A DNA stretch of 64,000 bases. It comes from Chelatococcus albus (GTDB lineage Bacteria; Pseudomonadota; Alphaproteobacteria; Rhizobiales; Beijerinckiaceae). Of this stretch, positions 17,857 to 28,596 are shown piece after piece. Made by a program: the position numbers and the translations under genes. Under the pieces are notes generated by a model. It was not told where the DNA came from. It saw nothing but the letters and a program-made list of their open reading frames with translations, and made no database searches. Numbering within the stretch: the stretch's first letter is position 1; the number at the start of each line of letters is the position of its first letter. Location of the stretch: NCBI RefSeq assembly GCF_030067675.1, contig NZ_JASJEV010000004.1:124001-188000 (forward strand), in the 5' to 3' direction.

Positions 17857-19161
17857 TCAGTTCCACTGGCGGAACGCCTCTGCGATGGCCTGGTCTCCCG
17901 ACAGCCCCTTCTCGAAGGCGAGTACGGCGCGCCGCCCACTGCCGAAGCGGATCGGAATGTCGATCCAGCTCCGGCTCCTGAGCAGCTCGGTGTTGCGGTC
18001 GATATCGGCCTTGAGGTTCGACAGCCCGACCAGGAAGAGGTTCTCCGTCACGGGAACGGGCAGGCCCGACAGGGGCGCGCCACGCGCCGCCTCGTCCGTC
18101 TTGAGCTGTGGGACGCCCACGTCGCGCACCACGCGGTCGGCCGCCCCTGTATTGCGGAATGACATGTCGAGGGTATGCGACGCAGGCAGCGTCGCATCCG
18201 TATTGCGCCGGATGGTCAGCGACAGGGAAAGCCCGAGCTCTGGTATCTCCACGTCGGCGCGGACCACCGTCTCGAGCGGCTGACCCTGCCCCGGATTGAT
18301 GGCATCGAGGCGCCAGACGACACGCCCGCCCGTAGCCTTGGGCGCCTGCGCACCATCCATTTCTTCGTAGAGGATGGCCCGCTGCGAGACGGGAATGTCG
18401 GCCCGCGGGCCGACCGCGGGGGCACCGGGCGCCTGGCCGCCGGCAGCCGGCCTTGCCGATGCGGTCCTCTCCGCGGGCTGTGCCGGCGGCTCGCCGCCGA
18501 CCCGGTCGCTGAACTTGCGCTCGGCGTCGGGCCGCGCTTCTTCACTGGCCGTCACGGAGGTCTCGCGCCGGAACTCCGTCGGATCGTCGCGCAAGAGCCA
18601 CGCGGCGCCAGCGATCGCCACAACGACGATGCCGAGCACGCTGGCGACGATCACGCGGCGGCGTCGATGCGCGTTGTCGGCTCCCGGCCGCAGCGGGTCG
18701 AGACGAGGGCGCTCGCGCAGGGGCGCGTCGGCGTCGACAGGTACGGCCTCGGTTTCCGCTTGCGACCGAGGCGAGGAACCCTCCGTCTCGGCGCCCTTGC
18801 GGGCTTTGCCGGCGTCATCCTGCTGCCGGAAGACGGCCGGGTCGTGCGGATCATTGGCGAAATCCGGCTCGGGCATCGGTTCCGCCGCCGGCACCGGGCG
18901 TGGGGGCGACGGCTCCAGACGCGCGGCCGCGGGCGACGCCGGCACTGGCGGGCGCGCCTGCTCGGCCTCGATGCGGCGGATCACCTCGTCGAGCGCCAGG
19001 CGCTCGCGCGCGATCTCGGCCTCCGAGAGCGGCGGATCGAGCGAGCGAAGCTGCGCCGTGAGCGCCTCGCGCGCCCGATCGAAGATCATGCGCCGCGCTT
19101 CGGGCGTGTTCTCGGGCAGGCCGGACACCGCCCGGGACAGCAAGGGATAGTAGTCAGCCAT
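17857..19161 (-). CDS. Conserved single-pass membrane protein of unknown function
   Basis: I do not recognise a named function. The 434-residue protein has a cytoplasmic N-terminal part beginning MADYYPLLSRAVSGLPENTP, then EARRMIFDRAREALTAQLRS, a proline-rich linker (about residues 95-110), a basic HRRRRV stop-transfer, and one membrane helix (VIVASVLGIVVVAIAGAAWL, about 194-213). A periplasmic domain of about 220 residues ends in FEKGLSGDQAIAEAFRQWN. The N-terminal helix pair is conserved in Hyphomicrobiales proteins found beside purA. The ATG at 19161 was chosen because homologues start MADYYPLL. It lies 32 bases upstream of purA's end and on the same strand, so it is transcribed after purA. 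Confidence 0.8.
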   Translation of the reverse strand: MADYYPLLSRAVSGLPENTPEARRMIFDRAREALTAQLRSLDPPLSEAEIARERLALDEVIRRIEAEQARPPVPASPAAARLEPSPPRPVPAAEPMPEPDFANDPHDPAVFRQQDDAGKARKGAETEGSSPRSQAETEAVPVDADAPLRERPRLDPLRPGADNAHRRRRVIVASVLGIVVVAIAGAAWLLRDDPTEFRRETSVTASEEARPDAERKFSDRVGGEPPAQPAERTASARPAAGGQAPGAPAVGPRADIPVSQRAILYEEMDGAQAPKATGGRVVWRLDAINPGQGQPLETVVRADVEIPELGLSLSLTIRRNTDATLPASHTLDMSFRNTGAADRVVRDVGVPQLKTDEAARGAPLSGLPVPVTENLFLVGLSNLKADIDRNTELLRSRSWIDIPIRFGSGRRAVLAFEKGLSGDQAIAEAFRQWN

Positions 19162-19193
19162 CAGCGTACGACTCTCCCAGGTCTTCTCCCCCG

Positions 19194-20486
<1,293 letters not shown>

Positions 20487-20555
20487 ATTCGTCCCAGGAT
20501 CTTCCTCGGCAGCCGGCTGTCGCGAGATGCCGGCCGACCGGCCCCTGACATGACA

Positions 20556-20578
20556 AACCCCGGCGCAAGGCCGGGGTT
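20556..20578 (-). terminator. Terminator after the MuiA-like gene
   Basis: AACCCCGGC - 5-base loop - GCCGGGGTT is a 9-bp perfect stem. In minus orientation it is followed by a short T-rich stretch. It sits between the end of the gene at 20656 and the purA start. Confidence 0.75.
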
Positions 20579-20655
20579 CCTTGCAGCCTCTCATCGGCCA
20601 TCGGGCGCGTCAGGTCAAGCGGCGACGCCGCCGCAGCCCCGAGAAGATGGCAGCT

Positions 20656-22356
20656 TCAGCGCGCCGGCTGCGGGGGCGCGACAGGGCGCGGCTCCATCAG
20701 GAGTTCCCGGTCCGCCGGCCACTTCAGGCGATAGGCGAGCCGGATCTCACGCTGCTCGCCCGCGGCGTAGTCATAGGTCCAGACCATGACGCCGCGCCGG
20801 TCGCCCACGGACTTCTCGGTCGGCGGCGTGCCCTGCGGCAGCGCCTCGACGGTGATGGCGGCATTCTCGGAATAAGGCATGCGGTCGAGAATCGTGATGC
20901 GCATCGGGAAGGCGTGCAGATTCCTGACCGTGGTCTTGAATTCGCGCTGGTCACTGCGCGTCGAGCCGAGGAAGCCCGGCTCGTTCTCCCGCCGGCGCTC
21001 GGCGACGCGCGTCACCTTGACCTTGTCGTCGGCCCCGAAGCCGAGCTCCACCTTGTCGCCCGGGGCGACGAGCGGCAGGGTTCCCCGTCCGACGAAGACG
21101 CCGTCGCGGTGCAGCGCAACCTCTCCGGGCAGCAGGGGCATGTCGTCCTCATTGACGAATGAGGCCTGGAGGTAGGCCGTCTCGTCGAGGACCGGAACCG
21201 CCTTGACGGAGAGCGCCGGCGCAAGCGTCCGGCTCGCCACGCGGAAGGATCTGGTCGCGCCCTCGCGCGGGACGTCGACGCGCCCGGGCAGCACGAAGGA
21301 GGCCTGGAAAACGCCGACGTCGGCGATGGCCTCCCGCTCCGCAGCGGCGACCGCCTGATCGGCTGTTTCGCCCGCAGGCGCCGGCCCGGACGTCATTGGC
21401 GGGTGGGGCAACGACTCGGCGCGCCGGAGGGCGCCGGGCGGAGCAGCGCCGCGCTCGTAGGCCACGGGCGGCTCGTAGAAGGCGACGAGGGCCGGTGGCA
21501 GGTCGGGCGCGGCCGTGCCGCGTGCGACGCGGACGGTCGAGACCGTCAGGGCGACGTCCGCCCAGTCCTCGCCGGTGCGCTGGATGACCTGGGCGCGGCG
21601 GACGAGCTCGAGCGCGGGCTTGGTCGTTCCGCCGCCAGTGTCGAGCCGCACGTCGTAGAGCGGGCGCCAGCTCACCCCGCCGACGCGATAGGTGAGGCTG
21701 AGCGTGCCCTTGACGGGCGCCGCAGCCTCCAGCGACACGATCACGTCCAGACGCGGCGCGCCGGCATCGGCGGCCCGTGGCCGCGCCCGCTCCAGCGCCT
21801 CGATCTCGGCGGCGATGTCGCGCGCCCGGCCCCTGAGGCCGCGCAGGTCCTCGTTGACCTGGGCAAGGGCGGTGCCGATGGCGTCCCAGGCTGCCGGCCA
21901 CTGGGCCACCTCGAGCGGCTTCGACTCCGGCGAGAGCTTTTCCGGGCCCGCCTGCGCATAGCGCGTGATCGCGGCCTTCTTGCCCTCGGCCGCCTCGATC
22001 TTGCCGGCGAGGCCCTCGTGCGCGTCCCTGAGCGTCCTGAGCCGCGCCGCGATCGTCGGGTCGAGCCCGCCCTTCGGGTCACCCGCCACGGCCCGCGTTT
22101 CCACGGCGCCGATGGAGAAGCGCCCCGTCCCCTCCCCTGCGACGCGAATGGAGGCGGGGTCGATCGCCCCGGGCAGAGCCTTCAGCACAAGCGTGGTCGC
22201 CCCCGCGGGCAGATCGATGGTGGCGATGCGCGTCACGCTCGCACCATCGGGGTGAACGGTGACGCGATCGATGCGGGCTGTCGTTTCGATGTCGGCGGCG
22301 TGTGCAGGCAAGGCGATCAGGATGAAAAGGCCAATCGGGGAAGCGGAGCGCATCAA
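20656..22356 (-). CDS. MuiA-family secreted protein (DUF4140/DUF4139)
   Basis: This 566-residue protein has a signal peptide (MRSASPIGLFILIALPAHA), an N-terminal DUF4140-type segment (RVTVHPDGASVTRIATIDLP) and a C-terminal DUF4139 beta-rich domain with YRVGGVSWRPLYDVRLD and GEDWADVALTVSTVRV. It ends in FKTTVRNLHAFPMRITILDRM and YDYAAGEQREIRLAYRLKWP. Proteins of this architecture are called mucoidy inhibitor MuiA-like; their biochemical role is unknown, probably periplasmic or cell-surface. A helical coiled segment (about residues 100-180) lies between the domains. The gene is monocistronic by its flanking gaps and 3' terminator. Two adjacent ATGs at the start make the first residue uncertain by one. 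Confidence 0.85.
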   Translation of the reverse strand: MMRSASPIGLFILIALPAHAADIETTARIDRVTVHPDGASVTRIATIDLPAGATTLVLKALPGAIDPASIRVAGEGTGRFSIGAVETRAVAGDPKGGLDPTIAARLRTLRDAHEGLAGKIEAAEGKKAAITRYAQAGPEKLSPESKPLEVAQWPAAWDAIGTALAQVNEDLRGLRGRARDIAAEIEALERARPRAADAGAPRLDVIVSLEAAAPVKGTLSLTYRVGGVSWRPLYDVRLDTGGGTTKPALELVRRAQVIQRTGEDWADVALTVSTVRVARGTAAPDLPPALVAFYEPPVAYERGAAPPGALRRAESLPHPPMTSGPAPAGETADQAVAAAEREAIADVGVFQASFVLPGRVDVPREGATRSFRVASRTLAPALSVKAVPVLDETAYLQASFVNEDDMPLLPGEVALHRDGVFVGRGTLPLVAPGDKVELGFGADDKVKVTRVAERRRENEPGFLGSTRSDQREFKTTVRNLHAFPMRITILDRMPYSENAAITVEALPQGTPPTEKSVGDRRGVMVWTYDYAAGEQREIRLAYRLKWPADRELLMEPRPVAPPQPAR

Positions 22357-22450
22357 GACCTCCGAGCGGAATAACAGCCCCTTAATTCACTCGCTCGATT
22401 TGAGGTTTCTTTGCGACGCTTCCACAGGCGCGCCGGCCCCGCCGGACGGC

Positions 22451-23311
22451 TCAGGCCCGGCCGCGCTCGCTCTTTGCGGGCAGGACGCGGTGGCGCACGA
22501 AATTGCGGATCTCCGTCGTGCGCAGCAGGGGATCGAGCACCTGGGCGTCGAGGCCGTGACGCCACGCAAGATCGCCGCGGGTGGGCTCGCGGTCGAGCGC
22601 AAGGAGGTCGGCCACATAGGAGCGCACATCGTCCTCGCTGCGGCAGAAGCCCTCGGCCACGAGCGGCCCGGTCATGCGGCCGAGGATGGCGGCAAGCTCG
22701 GCAAGGGAGAACTCGGGGTGGTACTGCACGCCCCAGAAGAGGCCGCCGTCGTGGCGGATCTCGGCGGCCTGGATGCCGACGTCGTTCTTCGCGACGATGA
22801 TCGCCCCTTCCGGCACCGCGGCGACCGCGTCGAGATGGACAGCCGGCGCATCGAAGGCCTCCGGCCGACCGGCGAGCAGCGCATGGCCCTGCCCGTCCGC
22901 CGTGCGGACGATGCGGCGGGCAATGCCGACCTCGCGCCCCTGCGGATTGACGGCGACCGTGCCATAGGCCGCGACCGTCGCCACCTGCAGCCCCCAGCAG
23001 GAGCCGAAGGATGGCGTGCCCGAGGCGTAGACGGCGCGCATCAGCTCGATCTGGCGCGCGACCGCCGGTTCAGGATCATAGGCATGCAGCGCCGAGCCCG
23101 TGACGACGATGCCGTCGTAGGATGCGAGGCCCTCGCCCGTGGGCAGGTTGGCGCCCTCGTCGGCGGGAAAGCACAGGTCGCACACCGCGTCCGGCATGAT
23201 GGCCTGCAGGGTGGCGGCGTAGGATTCGGAATAGGTGGCGCCGAAACTCGCCTTGTGGGCGGCGCGCCCGTCGCGCGTATTGCCTTCGACGACGAGGAAG
23301 CGCAGAGCCAT
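22451..23311 (-). CDS. Class I glutamine amidotransferase-like protein
   Basis: This 286-residue protein has the GATase1 triad: Cys in SFGSCWGLQVATV, and His and Glu in GVQYHPEFS. The N-terminal part (FLVVEGNTRDGRAAH, DGIVVTGSALHAYDP) matches the GuaA-like amidotransferases that stand alone in proteobacteria. It would release ammonia from glutamine for an unknown partner or act on gamma-glutamyl compounds; no synthetase gene is adjacent. A C-terminal extension of about 70 residues (DVRSYVADLLALDREPTRGD) is longer than in minimal GATases. I chose the ATG at 23311, which has GGAGGG 5 bases upstream; an in-frame ATG 30 bases earlier lacks this. Confidence 0.85.
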   Translation of the reverse strand: MALRFLVVEGNTRDGRAAHKASFGATYSESYAATLQAIMPDAVCDLCFPADEGANLPTGEGLASYDGIVVTGSALHAYDPEPAVARQIELMRAVYASGTPSFGSCWGLQVATVAAYGTVAVNPQGREVGIARRIVRTADGQGHALLAGRPEAFDAPAVHLDAVAAVPEGAIIVAKNDVGIQAAEIRHDGGLFWGVQYHPEFSLAELAAILGRMTGPLVAEGFCRSEDDVRSYVADLLALDREPTRGDLAWRHGLDAQVLDPLLRTTEIRNFVRHRVLPAKSERGRA

Positions 23312-23536
23312 CAAACCCTCCGAAAGCCGCATTCCGCCCATGCGTCTACGGGGCTAACGCGCGGGCGGCAAGCAGCTTAGATCACCCATATGCCTGTAGC
23401 GCGCACCAGCCCGGAGCCGCAGGCATGATCGACATTCGACGAGGCGTGGCAGGATAGGGGCAGCGTGGCGGTCCGTGCATTGCCCCCTCCCGCTTCCGTG
23501 CCGCCGCTCCCCTGCCGTCCACTGCGGATATTGCGC

Positions 23537-24457
23537 GTGACCACGATTTTTCGCCGCCTCGGCCGTGGGCTCTATGGCCAGGCCTATCTGCTGCTCGCGC
23601 TGACCACGCTGATGTGGGCAGGCAATTCCATCGCCGGCAAGCTTGCGGTCGGCGAGATCTCGCCCATGGCCATGACCTGCCTGCGCTGGGTGATCGTCTG
23701 CGCGGTCCTGGCCGTCGCTGCCGGCGGGCAGATCCGTGCCGAATGGCGGGCGCTCCTGCCGGCCTGGCGCTCCATCCTGCTCATGGGCACCTTCGGCTTT
23801 ACCGGCTTCAACGCCCTGTTCTACGCCGCGGCCCACTATACGACCGCGATCAACATCTCGATCATCCAGGGGGCGATCCCCATCGTCGTGCTCGTCGGCG
23901 CCCTCATCTTCTTCGGCACGCGCATCCTGTGGCTGCAGATGGTGGGCGTCGTCGCCACGCTCATCGGCGTGGCGATCACTGCAACGCACGGCGAGCTCGC
24001 CATGCTCGCGAGCCTCGGTCTCAACGCCGGCGACCTGTCGATGCTGCTCGCGAGCGTTTTCTATGCCGGCTACACGCTTGCCCTGCGCAATCGTCCCAAG
24101 GTATCCGGTCTCGTCTTCTTTGCGGCCTTGGCGGGCGTCGCCTGCCTGACCTCCATCCCCCTGCTCGTCGCCGAGATCGTGACCGACCGGATCGCGTGGC
24201 CGACGGGCGAGGGTCTCGCCATCCTCGCCTATGTCGCCTTCTTTCCCTCGCTCCTGTCGCAACTCCTCTACATGCGCGGCGTCGAATTGATCGGCCCGGG
24301 GCGCGCCGGCCTCTTCATCAATCTCCTGCCGATCTTCGGCGCCCTGCTCGCCGTCCTCATCCTCGGCGAGCCCCTGCGGCCCTATCACGCGGCCGGCCTT
24401 GCCCTCGTCCTCGGTGGCATCTGGGTGGCGGAGCGGGCCGGCAAGACGGGCTGCTGA
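23537..24457 (+). CDS. EamA-family DMT-superfamily transporter
   Basis: This protein of about 306 residues has ten predicted membrane helices in two EamA repeats, for example AYLLLALTTLMWAGNSIAGK at the first helix and GLFINLLPIFGALLAVLILG followed by EPL near the ninth. These drug/metabolite transporters export amino acids, metabolites or toxic compounds; the substrate cannot be read from the sequence. The start is uncertain: GTG at 23537 places the first helix close to the N-terminus as in relatives, while the frame stays open to a GTG at 23465. It converges with serA across a bidirectional terminator. Confidence 0.88.
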   Translation: MTTIFRRLGRGLYGQAYLLLALTTLMWAGNSIAGKLAVGEISPMAMTCLRWVIVCAVLAVAAGGQIRAEWRALLPAWRSILLMGTFGFTGFNALFYAAAHYTTAINISIIQGAIPIVVLVGALIFFGTRILWLQMVGVVATLIGVAITATHGELAMLASLGLNAGDLSMLLASVFYAGYTLALRNRPKVSGLVFFAALAGVACLTSIPLLVAEIVTDRIAWPTGEGLAILAYVAFFPSLLSQLLYMRGVELIGPGRAGLFINLLPIFGALLAVLILGEPLRPYHAAGLALVLGGIWVAERAGKTGC

Positions 24458-24486
24458 GGGCCGGGACGCCCCCATCCCGACCGACG

Positions 24487-24516
24487 AAAAATCCCCGGCG
24501 CACGCGCCGGGGATTT
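24487..24516. terminator. Bidirectional terminator between the DMT transporter and serA
   Basis: AATCCCCGGCGC and GCGCCGGGGATT form a 12-bp inverted repeat, with AAAAA before and TTT after, so it can stop transcripts from both convergent genes. Confidence 0.85.
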
Positions 24517-24542
24517 CCTAAGACCCGCCTGGCCCCAAGGGA

Positions 24543-26129
24543 TCAGAAGGCAAGCGCCTTGGCCTGCTTCACCCCCGGGATCGTCTGGATCTTGTCGAGC
24601 ACCGCGCCGGGCACGGCGCCGTCCACCTCGACGAGCGCGATGGCCGAGCCGCCAGGCGCATCGCGGCCGAGCGCGAAGGTGGCGATATTGATGCCGGCAT
24701 CGCCCAGCAGGCCCGCGAAGCGGCCGATGAAGCCGGGCTTGTCCTCGTTCGTCACATAGATCATCGAGGGCGCGAACTCGGCGTCGACCGTGATGCCCTT
24801 GATGTTGACGATGCGCGGGCGGCCATTGGCGAAGACCGTGCCGGCGACCGAGCGCTCCTGCCGCTCGGTGACGACGGTCAGCGTGATGAGCGCGTCATAG
24901 TCGTGCTCGGCCTCGCGAATCGTCTCCTCGACGACGATGCCGCGCTCCTTGGCGACAACGGGCGCGGACACCACGTTCACGTCCTGCAGCATCGGCCGCA
25001 GGAGGCCGGCGATGGCGGCCGAGGTCAGCGCCTTCGTCTTCAGGTGCGCCACGGAGCCCTCGTAGGTGATGTGGACGCTCTTGATGCCGCTCTCGGTGAG
25101 CTGCCCGGCGAAGGAGCCGAGTTTCTCCGCTAGCGCGATGAAGGGCTTCAGCTTGGGCGCCTCCTCCGCCGTGATCGAGGGGAAGTTCACGGCGTTCGAG
25201 ATGGCGCCACGCAGGAGATAGTCCGACATCTGCTCGGCAATCTGCAGGGCGACGTTCTCCTGCGCCTCGGTGGTGGCGGCGCCGAGGTGGGGCGTGCAGA
25301 CAACGTTCGGGTGGCCGAAGAGGGGGTTCTCCGTCGCCGGCTCCACCGAGAACACGTCGAAGGCCGCCCCCGCCACATGGCCCTCGTCGAGCGCCTTGCG
25401 CAGCGCCGCCTCGTCGACGAGCCCGCCGCGGGCGCAGTTGACGATGCGTACGCCCTTCTTCGTCTTGGCGAGATTCTCGGCGGAGAGGATGTTCCGCGTC
25501 TTCTCGGTGAGCGGCGTGTGCAGGGTGATGATGTCGGCGCGGGCGAGGAGATCGTCGAGCTCGACCTTCTCGACGCCAAGGTCCAGCGCGCGCTCCGGCG
25601 AGAGGAAGGGATCGTAGGCAACGACCTTCATACGCAGGCCAATGGCGCGCTCGGCAACGATGGAGCCGATATTGCCGCAGCCGATGATGCCGAGCGTCTT
25701 GCCGGTGATCTCGACGCCCATGAAGCGGTTCTTCTCCCACTTGCCGGCCTGGGTGGAGACGTCGGCTGCGGGGATCTCGCGTGCGAGCGCGAACATCATG
25801 GCGATGGCGTGTTCGGCCGTGGTGATGGAATTGCCGAAGGGCGTGTTCATCACGATGATGCCCTTCGCCGTCGCCGCGGGAATGTCGACATTGTCGACGC
25901 CGATGCCGGCGCGGCCGATCACCTTCAGATTCCTGGCCGTCTCCAGAATCTTCGGCGAGACCTTGGTGGCCGAGCGGATGGCGAGGCCGTCGTAGTTGCC
26001 GATGATCTCGGCGAGCTTGTCCTTGTCCTTGCCGAGGTTGGGCTGGAAGTCGACCTCGATGCCGCGGTCCTTGAAGATCTGCACGGCGGCGGGCGACAGG
26101 GCGTCGGAAATGAGAACCTTGGGAGCCAT
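24543..26129 (-). CDS. serA: SerA, D-3-phosphoglycerate dehydrogenase
   Basis: This 528-residue long-form enzyme oxidises 3-phosphoglycerate, the first step of serine synthesis. It has the substrate domain (PKVLISDALSPAAVQIF), Rossmann GxGxxG in LGIIGCGNIGSIVAERA, catalytic Arg in NCARGGLVDE, the Glu in FSVEPATENPL and His in TPHLGAATTEAQ. An intervening domain follows and a C-terminal ACT domain (DKPGFIGRFAGLLGDAGINI) that usually binds serine as feedback inhibitor. The ATG at 26129 has GGAGAGC-type purines upstream and gives the family start. It lies 143 bases after serC on the same strand, the usual serC-serA order of alphaproteobacteria. Confidence 0.97.
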   Translation of the reverse strand: MAPKVLISDALSPAAVQIFKDRGIEVDFQPNLGKDKDKLAEIIGNYDGLAIRSATKVSPKILETARNLKVIGRAGIGVDNVDIPAATAKGIIVMNTPFGNSITTAEHAIAMMFALAREIPAADVSTQAGKWEKNRFMGVEITGKTLGIIGCGNIGSIVAERAIGLRMKVVAYDPFLSPERALDLGVEKVELDDLLARADIITLHTPLTEKTRNILSAENLAKTKKGVRIVNCARGGLVDEAALRKALDEGHVAGAAFDVFSVEPATENPLFGHPNVVCTPHLGAATTEAQENVALQIAEQMSDYLLRGAISNAVNFPSITAEEAPKLKPFIALAEKLGSFAGQLTESGIKSVHITYEGSVAHLKTKALTSAAIAGLLRPMLQDVNVVSAPVVAKERGIVVEETIREAEHDYDALITLTVVTERQERSVAGTVFANGRPRIVNIKGITVDAEFAPSMIYVTNEDKPGFIGRFAGLLGDAGINIATFALGRDAPGGSAIALVEVDGAVPGAVLDKIQTIPGVKQAKALAF

Positions 26130-26272
26130 GGGAGAGCCCTTGAAACGATGCGCGTGCTGCACCTCGCTCCTTGCCGTCATCGGGCCTCGCCCGGTGATCG
26201 CGGCAGGAATGGGCAGCGTCGGGATGGGGCATGGCCGGGCCGCGCCCGGCCATGGAGTCGGGTCGTGACGCG

Positions 26273-27448
26273 TCAGGCCGCGGCGGCGAGCTTCGCCTTC
26301 TCGGCGGCGAAGGCCCAGTCGAGCCAGGCCGTCAGGGCCTCGAGGTCGGCCGCCTCCACGGTCGCGCCGCACCAGATGCGCAGGCCAGGCGGGGCGTCGC
26401 GATAGGCGCCAATGTCATAGGCCACGCCCTCCTTGTCGAGCGCCGAGACGATGCCCTTGGCGACCGCGGCCACGGCCTCCGGTCCCTTGGCCACGACGTC
26501 GGGATCGACGATGGAGAGGCAGACAGAGGTGTTGGAGCGCGTCGCCGGGTCCCTGGCGAGGTTCGCCACCCACGGCGTCTTCTCGACCCAGTCGAAGAGG
26601 ACGCGGGCATTGGCATCCGCCTTGGCGCGCAGCGCGGGCAGGCCGCCGAGGTCGCGCGCCCAGACGAGGGCGTCGATATAGTCCTCGACGCAGAGCATCG
26701 ACGGCGTGTTGATGGTCTCGCCCTCGAAGATGCCCTCGATGAGCTTGCCGCCCTTCGTCATGCGGAAGATCTTGGGCAGCGGCCAGGCGGGCGTGTAGGT
26801 CTCGAGGCGCCCGACAGCACGCGGGGACAGAATCAGCATGCCGTGCGCCGCCTCGCCGCCGAGGACCTTCTGCCAGGAGAAGGTGACGACGTCGAGCTTC
26901 GCCCAGTCGAGATCCTGGGCGAAGGCGGCGGAGGTCGCGTCGCAGATGACGACGCCCTCGCGGTCGGCCGCGATCCAGTCGGCATTCGGCACGCGCACGC
27001 CCGAGGTCGTGCCGTTCCAGGTGAAGACGACGTCGCGCGTCCTGGTGTCGACCCCGCCGAGGTCCGGCAGTTCGCCGTAGGGAGCCTTGATGACGCGGGC
27101 GTCCGTGAGCTTGAGCTGCTTGACGACGTCGGTGACCCAACCCTCACCGAACGACTCCCACGCCAGCATGTCGACACCGCGCGCGCCCAGCATCGACCAC
27201 AGCACCATCTCCACGGCGCCGGTGTCGGACGCCGGCACGATGCCGATGCGGTAATCCGCCGGCACGCGCAGGACCTCGCGCGTGAGATCGATGGCCTCTT
27301 TCAGCTTGGCCTTGCCGATCTTGGCGCGGTGGGAGCGCCCGAGCGGCGCATCGTCGAGAGCCTGGAGGTTCCAGCCGGGGCGCTTGGCGCAGGGGCCGGA
27401 CGAAAAATGCGCGCACTGAGGGCGCGCGGCGGGCAGAGTCTTCGCCAT
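26273..27448 (-). CDS. serC: SerC, phosphoserine aminotransferase
   Basis: This 391-residue PLP enzyme converts 3-phosphohydroxypyruvate to phosphoserine. It is the alphaproteobacterial/archaeal-like subtype, with [15 protein letters not shown] at the N-terminus, [40 protein letters not shown] and the PLP lysine in [14 protein letters not shown]. The length agrees with this subtype. serA follows on the same strand, so both enzymes are probably co-transcribed. The 5' leader shows small hairpins close to the ribosome site AAGGATGG and may carry the serC-type RNA motif known from alphaproteobacteria (see the separate entry). Confidence 0.97.
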   Translation of the reverse strand: MAKTLPAARPQCAHFSSGPCAKRPGWNLQALDDAPLGRSHRAKIGKAKLKEAIDLTREVLRVPADYRIGIVPASDTGAVEMVLWSMLGARGVDMLAWESFGEGWVTDVVKQLKLTDARVIKAPYGELPDLGGVDTRTRDVVFTWNGTTSGVRVPNADWIAADREGVVICDATSAAFAQDLDWAKLDVVTFSWQKVLGGEAAHGMLILSPRAVGRLETYTPAWPLPKIFRMTKGGKLIEGIFEGETINTPSMLCVEDYIDALVWARDLGGLPALRAKADANARVLFDWVEKTPWVANLARDPATRSNTSVCLSIVDPDVVAKGPEAVAAVAKGIVSALDKEGVAYDIGAYRDAPPGLRIWCGATVEAADLEALTAWLDWAFAAEKAKLAAAA

Positions 27449-27540
27449 GTCGTTCCATCCTTGCAGATGGGCGCTTCCCGTTGGGGGGAAGTGTCCCGCC
27501 GCCGGGGATAGGCGACGTGGGCCTCGGCGTCAATCGGCAT
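27449..27540 (-). promoter_or_regulatory. Possible structured serC leader RNA
   Basis: The minus-strand leader directly upstream of serC contains CTTCCC-CCCAAC-GGGAAG and CCATC-TGCAAG-GATGG hairpins, the second of which covers the ribosome site AAGGATGG. A conserved serC RNA motif with two hairpins near the start codon has been described in alphaproteobacteria. I recognise the position and the hairpins, but I cannot confirm the consensus sequence. Confidence 0.35.
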
Positions 27541-27575
27541 TTTTGGCGACCATGGACGCTGCACTGAAAATGACG

Positions 27576-27597
27576 ATGGCGGGCTGAGGCCCGCCAT
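27576..27597 (-). terminator. Terminator after the outer-membrane protein gene at 27638
   Basis: ATGGCGGG - 6-base loop - CCCGCCAT, followed in minus orientation by CGTCATTTTC. It lies about 40 bases after the stop of the upstream gene. Confidence 0.7.
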
Positions 27598-27637
27598 CCG
27601 CTCCCGCCCGCGGTGCAGGGCCGTGTTGCGGGCCCGA

Positions 27638-28381
27638 TCAGCCGTCGATCAGGTAGCGCAGGCCGAAGCGAATCTCGTGCTGCTGCAGGTCCTTGAGACG
27701 GACGATGCCGCCCGCCGCGTCCGACAGGGTGCGCGCCTCGCCGAGGTTCATGTAGCGATAACCGATGTCGAGCTTCAGCTCGCTCGTCACGTCGATGGCG
27801 GTGCCGGCCATGAGCGCCCAGGCAAAATTGTAACGCCGGTCGTTGCCATAGAGCGTCGTTACCGCCAGGGCGCCACCGCTCGTGTAGACGTCGACCGCGG
27901 CCTTCTTGAGCTCGTTCCCGGCGATGCCGATGCCGGCGCCCACATAGGGCGTAAAGCCCGACCAGTTGCCGAGGTCGACATAGCCGTTGGCCATCACCGC
28001 CCACGACTGCAGGTCGCCGCGATCGTTCCAGGTGCCGCCTCCGGCGACCGGCGTGACCGCCCGGAAGTCACGCGACCAGTAGTAGTCGCCGGTCACGTCG
28101 GCGCGGAGCCAGTTCGTGAACTTGTAGCCGAAGCCGCCGCCGACGGAGCCGCTCTTGTCGAGCTTCTCGCCGGCGAGCGGGATCCCCGCATAGGAAGCCT
28201 TGGGGGCTACCGGAATGGCGTAGCCGACGTCGCCGCGCAGGTACCAGCCGGAGCCGATCTCGACGAAATCGGGCCGACCCGCCGGCTCCAGCACGGGCGG
28301 CGGCGGCAAGTCCGCGGCCTGCGCGGCCCCTGCTGCGAGCGAGACGAGGCCCGCGGCCACGGCGATCTTCATGCTACCCAT
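27638..28381 (-). CDS. Porin-family outer-membrane beta-barrel protein (copy 1)
   Basis: This 247-residue protein starts MGSMKIAVAAGLVSLAAGAA and has a signal peptide ending in AAQA, followed by a proline-rich segment and an 8-strand barrel pattern: GSGWYLRGDVGYAIP, FTNWLRADVTGDYYW, GFTPYVGAGIGIAGN, YNFAWALMAGTAIDV and LKLDIGYRYMNLGEA. The last strand RFGLRYLIDG is typical of Hyphomicrobiales Omp25/Omp31-like porin-family proteins. Its exact role (structural, perhaps adhesion) is unknown. The next gene upstream is a paralogue. The ATG at 28381 has GAAGGA at suitable distance; ATG at 28372 is an alternative. A TTAA-N7-TTAAC CtrA box lies about 80 bases upstream. Confidence 0.88.
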   Translation of the reverse strand: MGSMKIAVAAGLVSLAAGAAQAADLPPPPVLEPAGRPDFVEIGSGWYLRGDVGYAIPVAPKASYAGIPLAGEKLDKSGSVGGGFGYKFTNWLRADVTGDYYWSRDFRAVTPVAGGGTWNDRGDLQSWAVMANGYVDLGNWSGFTPYVGAGIGIAGNELKKAAVDVYTSGGALAVTTLYGNDRRYNFAWALMAGTAIDVTSELKLDIGYRYMNLGEARTLSDAAGGIVRLKDLQQHEIRFGLRYLIDG

Positions 28382-28459
28382 GAAGCAAGTCCTTCGTTGC
28401 GCCGAGCAGGCCGCGCGGCCCGCCGAGATGTTCCACGGCATGACGATGCACGGGACTGG

Positions 28460-28475
28460 TTAAGACCCACTTAAC
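28460..28475. promoter_or_regulatory. CtrA-type box upstream of the first outer-membrane protein gene
   Basis: TTAAGACCCACTTAAC is a full TTAA-N7-TTAAC site, the binding sequence of the cell-cycle regulator CtrA. It lies 79-94 bases before the ATG of the minus-strand gene at 28381. A further TTAAC half-site follows at once (28477-28481). Confidence 0.65.
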
Positions 28476-28550
28476 CTTAACGGGCGATTGCGGCAGGCGC
28501 GGCGGGTCCAGGCCCCTGGTGCGACCTCGCGGCGCCATGAAACGAAGGAC

Positions 28551-28572
28551 GGCGCGGGCCATCACCCGCGCC
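28551..28572 (-). terminator. Terminator after the second outer-membrane protein gene
   Basis: GGCGCGGG - 6-base loop - CCCGCGCC, an 8-bp stem just after the stop of the gene at 28597; the T tract in minus orientation is weak (GTCCTTCGTTT). Confidence 0.5.
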
Positions 28573-28596
28573 GTGCCGCAGCGTTCGGAGTGCCGA

